A DNA stretch of 64,000 nt from positions 992,001-1,056,000 of the forward strand of contig NZ_VFNH01000003.1 in assembly GCF_006715485.1 (NCBI RefSeq), read 5' to 3'. Shown here in pieces: positions 19,196 to 28,063 of the stretch (within the stretch, counting starts at the first letter, position 1; each line of letters starts with the position of its first letter). Position numbers and translations under genes: made by a program. Source of the stretch: Herbaspirillum sp. SJZ107 (GTDB lineage: Bacteria; Pseudomonadota; Gammaproteobacteria; Burkholderiales; Burkholderiaceae_D). The notes under the pieces were generated by a model. The model saw only the letters and a program-made list of their open reading frames with translations, had not been told where the DNA came from and ran no database searches.

Positions 19196-19629
19196 CGCGA
19201 CACCAGCGTGACCAGGGTGTACGGATTGCCGTCGGCGGGATCGGCCAGGGCGACGCTCACGTACAGCAGATAATCGTCGGTTGCCCCGGGGCCGATCTTG
19301 CGGGTGCCGTTGGCACCGTAGCGCGCAATGCGCACCGTGCGCGCCGGGCAGGCGGGGTCCAGCGCCACCGGATAGGCCGAGGCATCCGCGGTCGTCGCCA
19401 GCGACAGCAGGCGGTTGTAGGGTTCGGCCAGCACGGTCTCCATCAGCGAACTGACGCAATCGAGGTTGCGCGCTGCGGTGGCGGCCACGCTTGGCGCCGC
19501 CGCCGCGTCGCGCAGCGCGCTCGCGGCGGGCAGCAGGCAGACGGCGAGCAGCATCATGGCAATGACGGCCTCGAGCAGCGTGAAACCGCCGCTGCGGCGG
19601 GTCCGATGGCGGTTCCCGGAGCTGCCCAT
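19192..19629 (-). CDS. PilV/GspI-like minor pilin
   Basis: This is a 145-residue pseudopilin with a basic leader (MGSSGNRHRTRRSGG) before FTLLEAVIAMMLLAVCLLPA; Glu is at +5. Two cysteines in the globular part (NLDCVSS and DPACPAR) may form a disulfide. The start at 19629 gives a conventional leader length. It lies two bases after the GspH-like gene and overlaps the PilW-like gene by four bases. Confidence 0.82.
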   Translation of the reverse strand: MGSSGNRHRTRRSGGFTLLEAVIAMMLLAVCLLPAASALRDAAAAPSVAATAARNLDCVSSLMETVLAEPYNRLLSLATTADASAYPVALDPACPARTVRIARYGANGTRKIGPGATDDYLLYVSVALADPADGNPYTLVTLVSR

Positions 19630-19631
19630 GA

Positions 19632-20177
19632 TCAGGAGGTGGTGACGCGGCCGTTGACGTCGACCGCGACCGTGCGGGTCACGTTGCCGGCGCCGAGCAC
19701 GACGGCGCCGCTGCTGAGTGCCTGGGCCTGGTCGGACGCCGTGCCGGTACCGCGCACCGGATTGCCGTTGCCGTCGAAGGCCAGTGTCGCGGCGGTGGTG
19801 CGGTCGGCGAACTGGAAGCGGCAGCCGGTGAGCGCGATATTGCTGCCGGCAGGCGCCTGGGCCAGGTTGACCGTGTAGTCCATTTTGCTCAGTGGGTGCT
19901 TCAGCATGGTGGCGGCGGCGCCGTTGGTGTCGGGTATGTAGACCGACACCTCGTTGCGGACGGCGTCGCAGCGCAGCATGCGGTAGGCGCCGCTGCGCAT
20001 GGCTTCCTGGCGCGCGAAGCGCAGTGCCTGGACGACTTCGCCGGCGGCAGTATCGGCGCGGACTTCGGTTACCGGCTGCGCCGAGGGCAGGGCGACCGCC
20101 GCAGCGATCGAGATCACGGTACATACCGCCAGCAGCTCGACCAGCGTAAGGCCGCGGCTGCGGCGGCGTTCAGGCAT
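19632..20177 (-). CDS. GspH/FimT-like minor pilin
   Basis: This is a 181-residue pseudopilin. The leader MPERRRSRG is cut before LTLVELLAVCTVISIAAAVA, with Glu at +5. The GspH/FimT type is shown by VVQALRFARQEAMRSGAYRM just after the helix. The globular part has two cysteines (MLRCDAV, LTGCRFQF). It probably initiates fibre assembly together with the PilV-, PilW- and PilX-like proteins encoded next. Confidence 0.85.
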   Translation of the reverse strand: MPERRRSRGLTLVELLAVCTVISIAAAVALPSAQPVTEVRADTAAGEVVQALRFARQEAMRSGAYRMLRCDAVRNEVSVYIPDTNGAAATMLKHPLSKMDYTVNLAQAPAGSNIALTGCRFQFADRTTAATLAFDGNGNPVRGTGTASDQAQALSSGAVVLGAGNVTRTVAVDVNGRVTTS

Positions 20178-20191
20178 GCCGGAAGTTAAGA

Positions 20192-20761
20192 TCAGTGCTG
20201 GTTGAAGGGACGGTTGTTGACGCCACCATCCGCAGCGGTATTGTTCTTGATGAACTGGCCGGTGCCGGTGCTGTATGCCCAGCCTAGGCCGGCTGCTACC
20301 GCGACTGGGGCGGCGCCGTTGGCGGGAACGGTCACAGCATTCGAATTACTGAACGGCTCGGTGGGGATGCCCTGGCGCAGGTAAGGACCGAAGCGGAAGG
20401 TGGTGTCGCCGGTCGGGCAGGCTTCACCGGCCGCGTTGGTGAACATGGACAGCTGTGCCCGCAAGGCGGCCTCGCCGACTGCTGCCGCAACCGAGTTGCC
20501 GCCGTTGTTCGGGCAGACCGTACCGCCGGCAACGGCAACCGCGCCCGGATACACGTTGCCGTTGTGCTGCACCCGATACTGCTCGATCGCGGAACGCACG
20601 GTCGCCAAGTTGGAATCAAGCGCCGACAACTGTGCATCGACGGTGCTGGACGAAAACTGCGGAATGGCAATCGCCGCCAGAATCGCCAGGATAATGACAA
20701 CGATCAGCAGTTCGATCAGGGTAAAGCCGCGTGCAACGCTGCGCTTAATAACGGAGGACAT
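20192..20761 (-). CDS. Major pilin of the locus (type II prepilin, GspG/MSHA-like)
   Basis: This is a 189-residue prepilin: leader MSSVIKRSVARG, then FTLIELLIVVIILAILAAIA with Glu at +5. The alpha-helical spine continues through VDAQLSALDSNLATVRSAIE into a globular domain with two cysteines (GTVCPNN, GEACPTG), consistent with one disulfide. Upstream ATGs at 20776 and 20791 would lengthen the leader by 5 or 10 residues. I chose 20761 for a standard leader and a weak AGA-rich site. A 147-base gap to the GspF-like gene, the largest in the unit, suggests separate expression of this abundant subunit. Confidence 0.8.
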   Translation of the reverse strand: MSSVIKRSVARGFTLIELLIVVIILAILAAIAIPQFSSSTVDAQLSALDSNLATVRSAIEQYRVQHNGNVYPGAVAVAGGTVCPNNGGNSVAAAVGEAALRAQLSMFTNAAGEACPTGDTTFRFGPYLRQGIPTEPFSNSNAVTVPANGAAPVAVAAGLGWAYSTGTGQFIKNNTAADGGVNNRPFNQH

Positions 20762-20908
20762 ATTTTGAGTTCTCATTTTGATTTGGGTCATCGGGTGACG
20801 ACTTAATGTGACGAATCTGATAGTTCCGCAGAGTAACACGAAATTATTGGTAATCCTCGGCAAGTTTCTATCTATCGAGCAACTGTGGCGTAGCTTTAAC
20901 AATGATGC

Positions 20909-22027
20909 TCAGTGGATCGCGCTGGAGAGCTTGAAAATCGGCAAAATCAGTGAACTGACGATCGTGCCGACCACGGCGCCCATCACAATCAGCATCACCG
21001 GCTCGGCCAGCTTCGACAGTTGCGCCAGCTGCCGGGTGAGATCGCGGTCGTAGGCGTCGGCGATGCGTCCCATCACGCGGCCGAGGGTGCCGGTGGCTTC
21101 GCCGGTCGCCACCATCTGGCGCACGGCCGGGGGAATGAACGGGCTGCGCTGGAAGCCGGACGAGATGCCCTTGCCTTCGGTGACGTCGCTTTCCAGCCCC
21201 AGGATGAATTGCTGCACGTCGTGGTTGGCGACCACCGCGCGGCAGGCTTCCAGCGTGGCCAGCACGGTCACGCCGCGCTCCAGCGAAATGCCCATCACGC
21301 GCAGCAGGCGGGTCAGGTAGATCTTGGCGAACACGTCGCGCAGCAGCGGCAGGCGCAGGGTGGCGCGGTCGATCGCGAGCCGGGCTTCGGGGCGGCGCGC
21401 CAGCATCCAGCCGAGTGCGCACAGGCCGGCCACGCATGCCGCCACGATGGCGCCATGCGCGGTCAGCAGCTTGCTCACGTCCATCAGCACGCGCGTGGTC
21501 CAGGGCAGCCTGTCGCGGATACCCTCGAACATCACGGCAAACTTGGGAAACACCGAGATCAGGATGAACAGCACCACCGCCACCGAAAACGTCATCAGGA
21601 TCAGCGGGTACGACAGCGCCGACACCAGGGTCCGGCGCAGCCGTTCTTCCTTCTCGTCCATCTCGACCAGCTGGTCGAGCACCGCGGGCAGGAAGCCGCC
21701 GGCTTCGCTGGCCGCGACCAGGTTGACGTAGGTTGTCGGGAACAGCGCATGCCTGGTCAGCGCGCTCGAAAAACGTTCGCCGGCCAGGATATCGTCCGAT
21801 ATCGCCGTGATCATGGCGCGCAGCGCGGGCTGCTCGCTCTGCTCATACAGCGATTGCAGGGCGGTGTGTAGCGGCACCCCGGTCTCCAGCAGCAGCGCCA
21901 GGCGTTCGGTGAACAGCACGCGCTCGCGCACGCCCAGCGGCCGGCTTCCCAGCTTGTACCAGGGGGCCGCCGCGGTGGCTGCGGGCGCGTCCGCGCCGGC
22001 GGCAGGCAGGTCGAATTCGATCGGCAT
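20909..22027 (-). CDS. PilC/GspF-like inner-membrane platform protein
   Basis: This is a 372-residue type II secretion F-family protein. It has two repeated F domains (about residues 38-160 and 240-362), each with the cytoplasmic four-helix pattern (LLLETGVPLHTALQSL; LERGVTVLATLEACR), and three membrane segments ending LIVMGAVVGTIVSSLILPIF. It forms the assembly platform on which the ATPase acts. It lies three bases downstream of the ATPase gene. Confidence 0.88.
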   Translation of the reverse strand: MPIEFDLPAAGADAPAATAAAPWYKLGSRPLGVRERVLFTERLALLLETGVPLHTALQSLYEQSEQPALRAMITAISDDILAGERFSSALTRHALFPTTYVNLVAASEAGGFLPAVLDQLVEMDEKEERLRRTLVSALSYPLILMTFSVAVVLFILISVFPKFAVMFEGIRDRLPWTTRVLMDVSKLLTAHGAIVAACVAGLCALGWMLARRPEARLAIDRATLRLPLLRDVFAKIYLTRLLRVMGISLERGVTVLATLEACRAVVANHDVQQFILGLESDVTEGKGISSGFQRSPFIPPAVRQMVATGEATGTLGRVMGRIADAYDRDLTRQLAQLSKLAEPVMLIVMGAVVGTIVSSLILPIFKLSSAIH

Positions 22028-22030
22028 GGC

Positions 22031-24088
22031 TTACAGCGAATGCACCACGCGCGCGATTTCCTCGGGCGTGGTGTGGCCGTCGAAGGCGCGCGCCATGCCG
22101 TCGGCGTACAGGTCGTGGTGACCGGTGGCGGCGACGTGGGTGGCCATCTGCTCCTTGCTGGCGTTGGCGACGATCATGCGCTGCAGATCGGGGCCGACTT
22201 CCAGCAATTCGTAGATGCCCAGGCGTCCCTTGTAGCCCGAGTCGTAGCAGGCCGGGCAGCCGCGTCCGCGCACCAGGCGCAGGTCGCCCTTGCCGCGCCA
22301 GCGGTAGGCCGCCGCCATTTCCGGCGTGGCGAGATAGCTGGTGCGGCAGCCCTGGCAGACGCGCCGCACCAGGCGCTGCGCCATCACGCCGATCAGGGCC
22401 GACGACAGCAGGTACGGTTCCACCCCCATCTCCACCAGGCGCGAGACCGCGCCCAGCGTGTCGTTGGTGTGCAGCGTGGTCAGCACCAGGTGGCCGGTCA
22501 GCGCCGCCTGCACCGCGATTTCCGCGGTCTGGCGGTCGCGCACCTCGCCGATCATGATGATGTCCGGGTCCTGGCGCAGCACGTGCTTCAGGATCTTCGG
22601 GAAGGTCAAGCCGATTGCATCGTTGACCTGGTTCTGGTTGATGATGTCGAGCTGGTATTCGACCGGGTCCTCGATCGTGACGATGTTCTTTTCGATGCTC
22701 TTGAGGTGGCTGATCGCGGCGTACAGGCTGGTGGTCTTGCCGCTGCCGGTCGGGCCGGTCACCAGGATCAGGCCGTGGCTGCGCCCCAGCAGGCGCTTGA
22801 AGGAACCGACCGCGGTCTCGTTCATGCCGAGCTTGTCGACGTCGAGGATCGACTGGTTCTTGTCGAGCACGCGCAGCACCACCTTTTCGCCGTAGATGCC
22901 GGGCAGCGAGGAAAAGCGCAGGTCGACCGTGCGGCCCTGGGTCGCGACCTGGATGCGGCCGTCCTGCGGCAGGCGCCGTTCGGCGATGTCGAGGTTCGCC
23001 ATCACTTTCAGGCGCGAGACGATGGCCGGGTGCTGCTCGACCTTGGGCGCCATGATCTCGTACAGCACGCCGTCGATGCGCAGGCGGATGCGCGCGCGGT
23101 TGCGCGAGATCTCGATGTGGATGTCGCTGGCGCTGTCGCGGATCGCGCGCTGGATCACCGCGTTGACCATGTTGATGACGGGGCTGGCGCCGGCCATCTC
23201 GTCGATCTGGGTGTAGTCGTCCGGGATCGTGGACTGGATCAGCTCGAGGTCGTTGGCCTCGCTGTGCACGAATTCGGGCAGGGAGCCGCCGTAGGCATCG
23301 TCGGCCAGGCGCCGGATGTCGGCCGGCGGCGCCACCACCACCCGGATCTTGCAGCCGGTGCGGGTGCGCATCTCGTCGAAGTAATGGATCGCCTGCGGCT
23401 CGGCGGTGGCCACGGTCAGCGTGCCGCGCACGCTGAACAGCGGCAGCACGTTCAGGCGGCGCGCCACGTCGCGCTCCAGCAGTGCCAGCGCGGCCGGATC
23501 GTACATGCCGGCGCGCAGGCTGACGTAGGTGAGCCCGAGCTGGTCGGCCAGCGCCTGGTACAGCACCGTCTCGGTGATCCATTTTTTCTCGACCATGATC
23601 AGGCCCATGCGCTTGCCGGTCTGGTCCTGCAGGCGCGCCGCCTCGGCCACCTGCTCGGCGCTGGCGGCGCCGCGTTCGACCAGCAGGTCGCCCAGCTTGG
23701 CGCCGGCCTGCGCCGCCTTCCTGGGCGCGCCGGTTTTCGCATCGAACAGCGGCAGCTGTTCCTGCAGGCCGGTGGCGGCCAGGATTTCCTGCAGCAGCGG
23801 ACTCGGATAGGCGAGCTTGAGCCAGCCGCCCAGGCCGGCCAGGCGTTCGCCCATGTCGGCCAGCATGCCGAGCGCGCGCCCCGACAGCAGGGTCACCTTG
23901 GCCAGGTCGATCACGATCGCGACCTGGTGGCGGCCGATGCATTCGCTGAGGGCCTCCTGCAGGTCCTTCACCGCCTCGTCGGCGACCAGCGCCGCGCCGG
24001 GGGCGAGATAGGTCATCGCGCCGATGCGGCTGCGCGTGATGCTGCTCGCGCCGGCGTTGGCAGCGGCGGATAAAGCGCTGTCGTTCAT
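22031..24088 (-). CDS. Pilus/type II secretion assembly ATPase with N-terminal STAS and MshEN-like modules
   Basis: This is a 685-residue PilB/GspE/MshE-type ATPase. Residues about 26-115 look like a STAS domain (VAIVIDLAKVTLLSGRALGM, as in anti-sigma antagonists). Residues 131-183 contain two MshEN-like motifs (KLGDLLVERG...; RMGLIMVEKK...QALADQ), which bind c-di-GMP in MshE, though several consensus positions differ. The motor follows: Walker A GPTGSGKTT 445-453, Walker B with IMIGEVRD at about 511-518, His box TGHLVLTTLHTND 531-543 and a four-Cys zinc site (CQGC 578-581, CPAC 611-614). It powers fibre extension at the PilC-like platform. The STAS fusion is unusual. The start overlaps the HD-GYP gene by four bases. 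Confidence 0.88.
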   Translation of the reverse strand: MNDSALSAAANAGASSITRSRIGAMTYLAPGAALVADEAVKDLQEALSECIGRHQVAIVIDLAKVTLLSGRALGMLADMGERLAGLGGWLKLAYPSPLLQEILAATGLQEQLPLFDAKTGAPRKAAQAGAKLGDLLVERGAASAEQVAEAARLQDQTGKRMGLIMVEKKWITETVLYQALADQLGLTYVSLRAGMYDPAALALLERDVARRLNVLPLFSVRGTLTVATAEPQAIHYFDEMRTRTGCKIRVVVAPPADIRRLADDAYGGSLPEFVHSEANDLELIQSTIPDDYTQIDEMAGASPVINMVNAVIQRAIRDSASDIHIEISRNRARIRLRIDGVLYEIMAPKVEQHPAIVSRLKVMANLDIAERRLPQDGRIQVATQGRTVDLRFSSLPGIYGEKVVLRVLDKNQSILDVDKLGMNETAVGSFKRLLGRSHGLILVTGPTGSGKTTSLYAAISHLKSIEKNIVTIEDPVEYQLDIINQNQVNDAIGLTFPKILKHVLRQDPDIIMIGEVRDRQTAEIAVQAALTGHLVLTTLHTNDTLGAVSRLVEMGVEPYLLSSALIGVMAQRLVRRVCQGCRTSYLATPEMAAAYRWRGKGDLRLVRGRGCPACYDSGYKGRLGIYELLEVGPDLQRMIVANASKEQMATHVAATGHHDLYADGMARAFDGHTTPEEIARVVHSL

Positions 24089-25632
24089 GCCATCTCGGCG
24101 GCGGCCGGCGCCGGATCGCGCTGGATGCCGAAGCGCGCGATCCATTCGGGCTCGAGGCGGCACACCTGTTCGAACACGGCGATCACGCCCGGATCGAGCT
24201 GGGTGCCGGCCACGCGCACGATTTCCGCCATCGCGACCTCGTGGCTGCGGCCGGCGCGGTAGGCGCGCGAGCTGGTGATCGAATCGTAGGTGTCGGCCAC
24301 CGCGATGATGCGCGCGTTGTACGGGATGTCGTTGCCGGCCAGGCCATGCGGATAGCCGGTGCCGTCGTATTTTTCCTGGTGGTGGCGCGCGCCGGGGACC
24401 GCACCGTGCAGGCGGTCGATGTGGCGCAGGATCTCGTAGCTGCGCTCCGGGTGCACCATGATGAAGGTGAACTCGTCGCGGGTCAGGCGGCCTGGTTTGC
24501 ACAACACCGCGTCCGGGATGCCGATCTTGCCGACGTCGTGCAGCAGCGAGCCCCAGAACAGGTTGTCCAGCTCGCGCGCCGGCAGGCGCAGCGCGCGTCC
24601 GATCTCCATCGCGATGTGGTGCACGCGCTCGGAGTGGCCGCGCGTGTACGGGTCCTTGGCTTCCACCGCCTCGATCAGCGCCGCCGCCATCTGCTGGTTG
24701 AACTTGCTGGTCTCGGCCAGCATGCTGTGCATGCGCGACAGGCTGGACAGGTGATTGGCCAGCACCTCGCCCAGCTTGCGGTCGCTGTTGCTGAAATCTT
24801 CCTTGTGCGCGTGGTTCAGCAGCACCAGGATCGCCACCACCGACTTGTCCTGGAACACCGGGCAGCACAGGATTTTAAAGGGCATGTCGGTGAAGATGTA
24901 GGCGCGGCGCGGGTCGCCCGGCTCGTTCATGACGATCGGCTGGCGCGAGGAGTGGGCGAAGCGGTACAAATCGCCGCGCATCTCGACCAGCACCAAATCG
25001 AGGTTGTGGATCGGCTTCGACAGGTTGGTGGCCGACACGCACAGGTTCTCGCCCGGCTTGATGAAGGCGGCGACGTCGGCGTCCATGTGCTCGGCCCAGC
25101 TCTCCAGCAGGCTGCCGAACACGTCTTCGCCATTGTCCATGTCCTGTACCTGGCGGTCGATCGCGTACACCAGGTGCAGCTCTTCGTAGCGGTCGGACAG
25201 CTCGCCGGCCATCTGGTCGAGTTCGCCCTGGCGCCGGCATTCGTCGGCCAGCGCGGCGGCGACGTCTTCCAGGCCCTCGGCCAGCGCATCCCATGCGAAG
25301 GGCACGCCGCCCTCCGGCGGCGCGGCGGCTTCGCGCACGCCGATCCAGCCGGCGACTTTGCCCTTGACCGTCACCGGGGCATATAAAAGGGAGAAGCCGC
25401 CGGCGTCATGGCGCTGCATGCCGTCGCCGCTGGCGCTCCAGGCGAAACCGCCTGCGGCCAGGCCGTCCAGCCAGGCCGCCAGGTCGCCGTGCCCGGGCGC
25501 GGTCCAGCAGGGCATGCCGGCGGCATCGCAGACCAGCAGCGCGAGTTCCTTGCCGCAGCTGCGCTGCAGCCAGCGGGCGTAGCGGTCGTAGTCGAGATCG
25601 AGGTCGGGCAGGGCGGGAAGAAGGGGGGACAT
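24085..25632 (-). CDS. GAF-HD-GYP protein, predicted c-di-GMP phosphodiesterase
   Basis: This is a 515-residue soluble protein. The N-terminal part (about 1-130) is a divergent sensor-like region, a GAF domain spans about 155-300 (ILCCPVFQDKSVVAILVL), and the HD-GYP domain occupies 315-490. The catalytic metal ligands are intact: GHSERVHHI, LLHDVGKIG with H365-D366, and HHQEKYDGTGYP at 417-428. HD-GYP enzymes hydrolyse c-di-GMP to pGpG or GMP. GGAG upstream of ATG 25632 sets the start, 17 bases after the receiver gene. Being in the same unit as an MshEN-type ATPase, it probably lowers the ligand that controls it. Confidence 0.88.
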   Translation of the reverse strand: MSPLLPALPDLDLDYDRYARWLQRSCGKELALLVCDAAGMPCWTAPGHGDLAAWLDGLAAGGFAWSASGDGMQRHDAGGFSLLYAPVTVKGKVAGWIGVREAAAPPEGGVPFAWDALAEGLEDVAAALADECRRQGELDQMAGELSDRYEELHLVYAIDRQVQDMDNGEDVFGSLLESWAEHMDADVAAFIKPGENLCVSATNLSKPIHNLDLVLVEMRGDLYRFAHSSRQPIVMNEPGDPRRAYIFTDMPFKILCCPVFQDKSVVAILVLLNHAHKEDFSNSDRKLGEVLANHLSSLSRMHSMLAETSKFNQQMAAALIEAVEAKDPYTRGHSERVHHIAMEIGRALRLPARELDNLFWGSLLHDVGKIGIPDAVLCKPGRLTRDEFTFIMVHPERSYEILRHIDRLHGAVPGARHHQEKYDGTGYPHGLAGNDIPYNARIIAVADTYDSITSSRAYRAGRSHEVAMAEIVRVAGTQLDPGVIAVFEQVCRLEPEWIARFGIQRDPAPAAAEMA

Positions 25633-25649
25633 GGAGGCTCCAGCGGGGT

Positions 25650-26018
25650 TCAAGCGAAGTACCTGGCGAGGCGCGCCACCAGCTGGCGCGGACTCAGGGG
25701 CTTTTCGAGGAATTCGGTGTTGGACAAGGCACGGGCCCAGTCGCGCTCCTCGAGCGCGGTCATGGACGTCATCACGAAGATCGGGAAGTCGTGGTCCGGA
25801 TAGGTGGAACGCGCGAGCGGGCACAGGGTGCGCCCGTCCATGCCGTCCATCTGGATGTCGCTGATCAGGACGTCCGGCAGCTGCTGCGCCATGCAGGCCA
25901 GCGCCGCATGGCCGTCGTGCGCGACCGTCACGGCATAGCCGGCCTTTTCCAGTGCCAGGCGCAGCACGCGCGTGACGTGGGGTTCGTCGTCGACGAGCAG
26001 GATATGTCGTTGGGTCAT
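25650..26018 (-). CDS. Single-domain response regulator (CheY-like receiver)
   Basis: This is a 122-residue receiver domain only. The acidic pocket is at D10-D11-E12, the phosphoacceptor is D54 (LISDIQMDGMDG), the Thr switch is in FVMTSM and the Lys is in FLEKPLS. It has no DNA-binding domain, so it acts by protein contact. The neighbouring HD-GYP protein or the ATPase are plausible targets. Its ATG overlaps the histidine kinase stop by four bases, which argues that the two are a cognate pair. Confidence 0.88.
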   Translation of the reverse strand: MTQRHILLVDDEPHVTRVLRLALEKAGYAVTVAHDGHAALACMAQQLPDVLISDIQMDGMDGRTLCPLARSTYPDHDFPIFVMTSMTALEERDWARALSNTEFLEKPLSPRQLVARLARYFA

Positions 26019-27823
26019 AAGGTCACCACGCCGGTGGCTGCCGGCGCAATCTTGAGGTGAATGGAGAAGGTGCTGCCGATGCCGGGCTCGCTGTCGAGCG
26101 CGATGCGGCCATGGTGCAGCTCGACGATCTGCGCCGCCAGGTACAGGCCGAGGCCGTGGCCGCCGCGCGCCACCTTGGCATCGCGCTCGCTGACGCGGTA
26201 GAACTTGTCGAAGACGCGCTCGCGGTCGGCGCCGGCGATGCCGATGCCGGTATCGCGCACGCTGATCACGATCTCGTGGTCTTCGTTACGGGCCGACAGC
26301 AGCACGCTGCCGCCCGGGCGGTTGTACTTGATGGCATTCGTGAGCAAGTTGTTCAGGGCGATGCGGAACAGGTCCTTGTCGATCGCCACCGCTTCCAGTT
26401 CGCGCGGCAGGTCGAGCGACACGCGCAGCTGCTTGCCTTCGGCGCGCGGCAGGGCGTGCTCGTAGGCGTCGCGCAGCAGGTCGTCGAGGCGCACGCGGTT
26501 GCGTTCCGGGCTCATGCTGCCGGTTTCCAGCTTGCTGACGTTGAGCAGGTTGCCGACCAGCGCATTCATGCGCTCGATCTCGTCCTGGATCACGTTCAGC
26601 GATTCGACGCGCAGGGTCTCGTCGTCGGCGTCGGCATCGGCCAGGGTTTCGGCGTACATGCCGATCACGTTCAGCGGCGACTTCAGTTCGTGCGAGACGT
26701 GGGCGACGAAATCGTTGCCGGCCTGGCGCGCCAGCTGTTCGCGGGTGACGTCGCGCAGCACCACCAGGGTGCCGAAGGCCATCGCGCCGTGGGCCGCCGT
26801 GAGCGGCTGTACCGTCGCCGACAGGTACTTGCCTTCGACGTTGGCCGGGGTGAAGTCGACGCTGTGCGCATGCAGGGTGTCGCGCTGGTTGCCTGCATAG
26901 CGGGCCAGCAGGGTGCGCAGCGCCGGATCGCGGCACCAGGCATCGACCGGCTGCTCGAGGATGGCGTCGACGGCCACGCCGAGCAGGGGCTCGACCTTGT
27001 CCGAGGCGAAGGTCACCAGTCCGCCCGGCGCCAGCATCAGCAGGCCGTCCGGCAGCGACTGCAGGGCGGCGGTCAGCTTCTTGCTGCCGTACTGGAGGAC
27101 CTGGTTGTCGGCGCTGGCGTTCAGGCTGCCGCGTTCGAGCTGGGCGATGCGCTGGCTGGCGAATTCCAGGTAGGCCTGCAGGCTGCCGGCCAGTTCGCGC
27201 ACGTCGCTGGCGCTCGCCTGTTGTGCAATTCCAACATCGCCGAGCTGGCGCAACTGGCGCCCAAGCGCATCCAGCGGCGCCATTTCGCGCTTGATCACGA
27301 CATACACCAGCGGTACCAGCAGGAACATCGTCAGCGCCAGCAAGGCCAGGAACTGGACGTCGCGCGCCAGCACCGCGTAGCCCGGCTGGTGGAAGCCGAC
27401 CCGCACGAAAGCCTGGCCTGCACTGCGGTCGTAGAGTGGGCCATAGAATTCGATCAGTCCGTTCGGCAGGGTGCGCTGGCCGAAGCTGGTGGCCGCTTCC
27501 GGCGGCAGTGCGGCGCCCGGCACGAAGGTGCCGCGGCCGGCGACGTCGGCCAGCGTACGACCGTTCGCATCCAGGATGGCGGCGTAAGCGAGCTCACCAT
27601 TGTTCTGGTACGCGAACAGGGTATTCAGTACACTCGGACCCTGGGAGTCACTGTCGAGGTATTTGAACGGGATCCTGCTGAGCGCGCGCACGAGGCTGAC
27701 GCCGCTGGCGCGCACTTCGGCGCTGCGGCTGGACTGCTGGCGATGCACGAGGAGGATGACGACCAGGGCAATGACGACCAATGCGCCTGCGATCAGGGCG
27801 ATGCCGATGCGGTTGAGTTTCAT
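26015..27823 (-). CDS. Membrane sensor histidine kinase
   Basis: This is a 602-residue hybrid-free sensor kinase. Membrane helix 1 is at about 7-26, a periplasmic sensor at about 27-155, membrane helix 2 at 156-177, a HAMP-like linker at 178-230 and a PAS domain at about 250-360. HisKA has the phosphoacceptor H378 in FVAHVSHELKSPLN. The ATPase domain has an N box (LNNLLTNAIKYN), G1 (DTGIGIAG) and G2 (GGHGLGLYL). A TTG three codons upstream is possible, but ATG 27823 follows an AAGG-type site. It heads the fifteen-gene unit, implying that an envelope or extracellular signal controls the pilus. Confidence 0.88.
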   Translation of the reverse strand: MKLNRIGIALIAGALVVIALVVILLVHRQQSSRSAEVRASGVSLVRALSRIPFKYLDSDSQGPSVLNTLFAYQNNGELAYAAILDANGRTLADVAGRGTFVPGAALPPEAATSFGQRTLPNGLIEFYGPLYDRSAGQAFVRVGFHQPGYAVLARDVQFLALLALTMFLLVPLVYVVIKREMAPLDALGRQLRQLGDVGIAQQASASDVRELAGSLQAYLEFASQRIAQLERGSLNASADNQVLQYGSKKLTAALQSLPDGLLMLAPGGLVTFASDKVEPLLGVAVDAILEQPVDAWCRDPALRTLLARYAGNQRDTLHAHSVDFTPANVEGKYLSATVQPLTAAHGAMAFGTLVVLRDVTREQLARQAGNDFVAHVSHELKSPLNVIGMYAETLADADADDETLRVESLNVIQDEIERMNALVGNLLNVSKLETGSMSPERNRVRLDDLLRDAYEHALPRAEGKQLRVSLDLPRELEAVAIDKDLFRIALNNLLTNAIKYNRPGGSVLLSARNEDHEIVISVRDTGIGIAGADRERVFDKFYRVSERDAKVARGGHGLGLYLAAQIVELHHGRIALDSEPGIGSTFSIHLKIAPAATGVVTL

Positions 27824-27870
27824 TCTTTGCAACCTTGTGGCATAAATGTTTCGTCTTGGTAAGGTCTGTC

Positions 27871-27900
27871 ACTATAGAATGGGTGGTTGCTGTAAGGCAA
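27871..27900 (-). promoter_or_regulatory. Candidate sigma-70 promoter of the pilus/two-component unit
   Basis: Read on the minus strand: TTGCCT, an 18-base spacer, then TATAGT. It lies about 50 bases upstream of the histidine kinase start. No other pair of this quality was found in the 240-base divergent region shared with the diguanylate cyclase gene. Confidence 0.45.
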
Positions 27901-28063
27901 ACTGTTTTCAAGTGTGCGCTGCTGTGAAGCAACATATGTCGCCCGGGTCGGGAATTCTGCCGTGCAACCCCCCAACTTGAAATTGTGTAATATAGTTCTT
28001 TTGGGAAATATGCGTTATATAAAATACATCGATGCTGTATGGATAGCGCCCCGAGGATAATCA

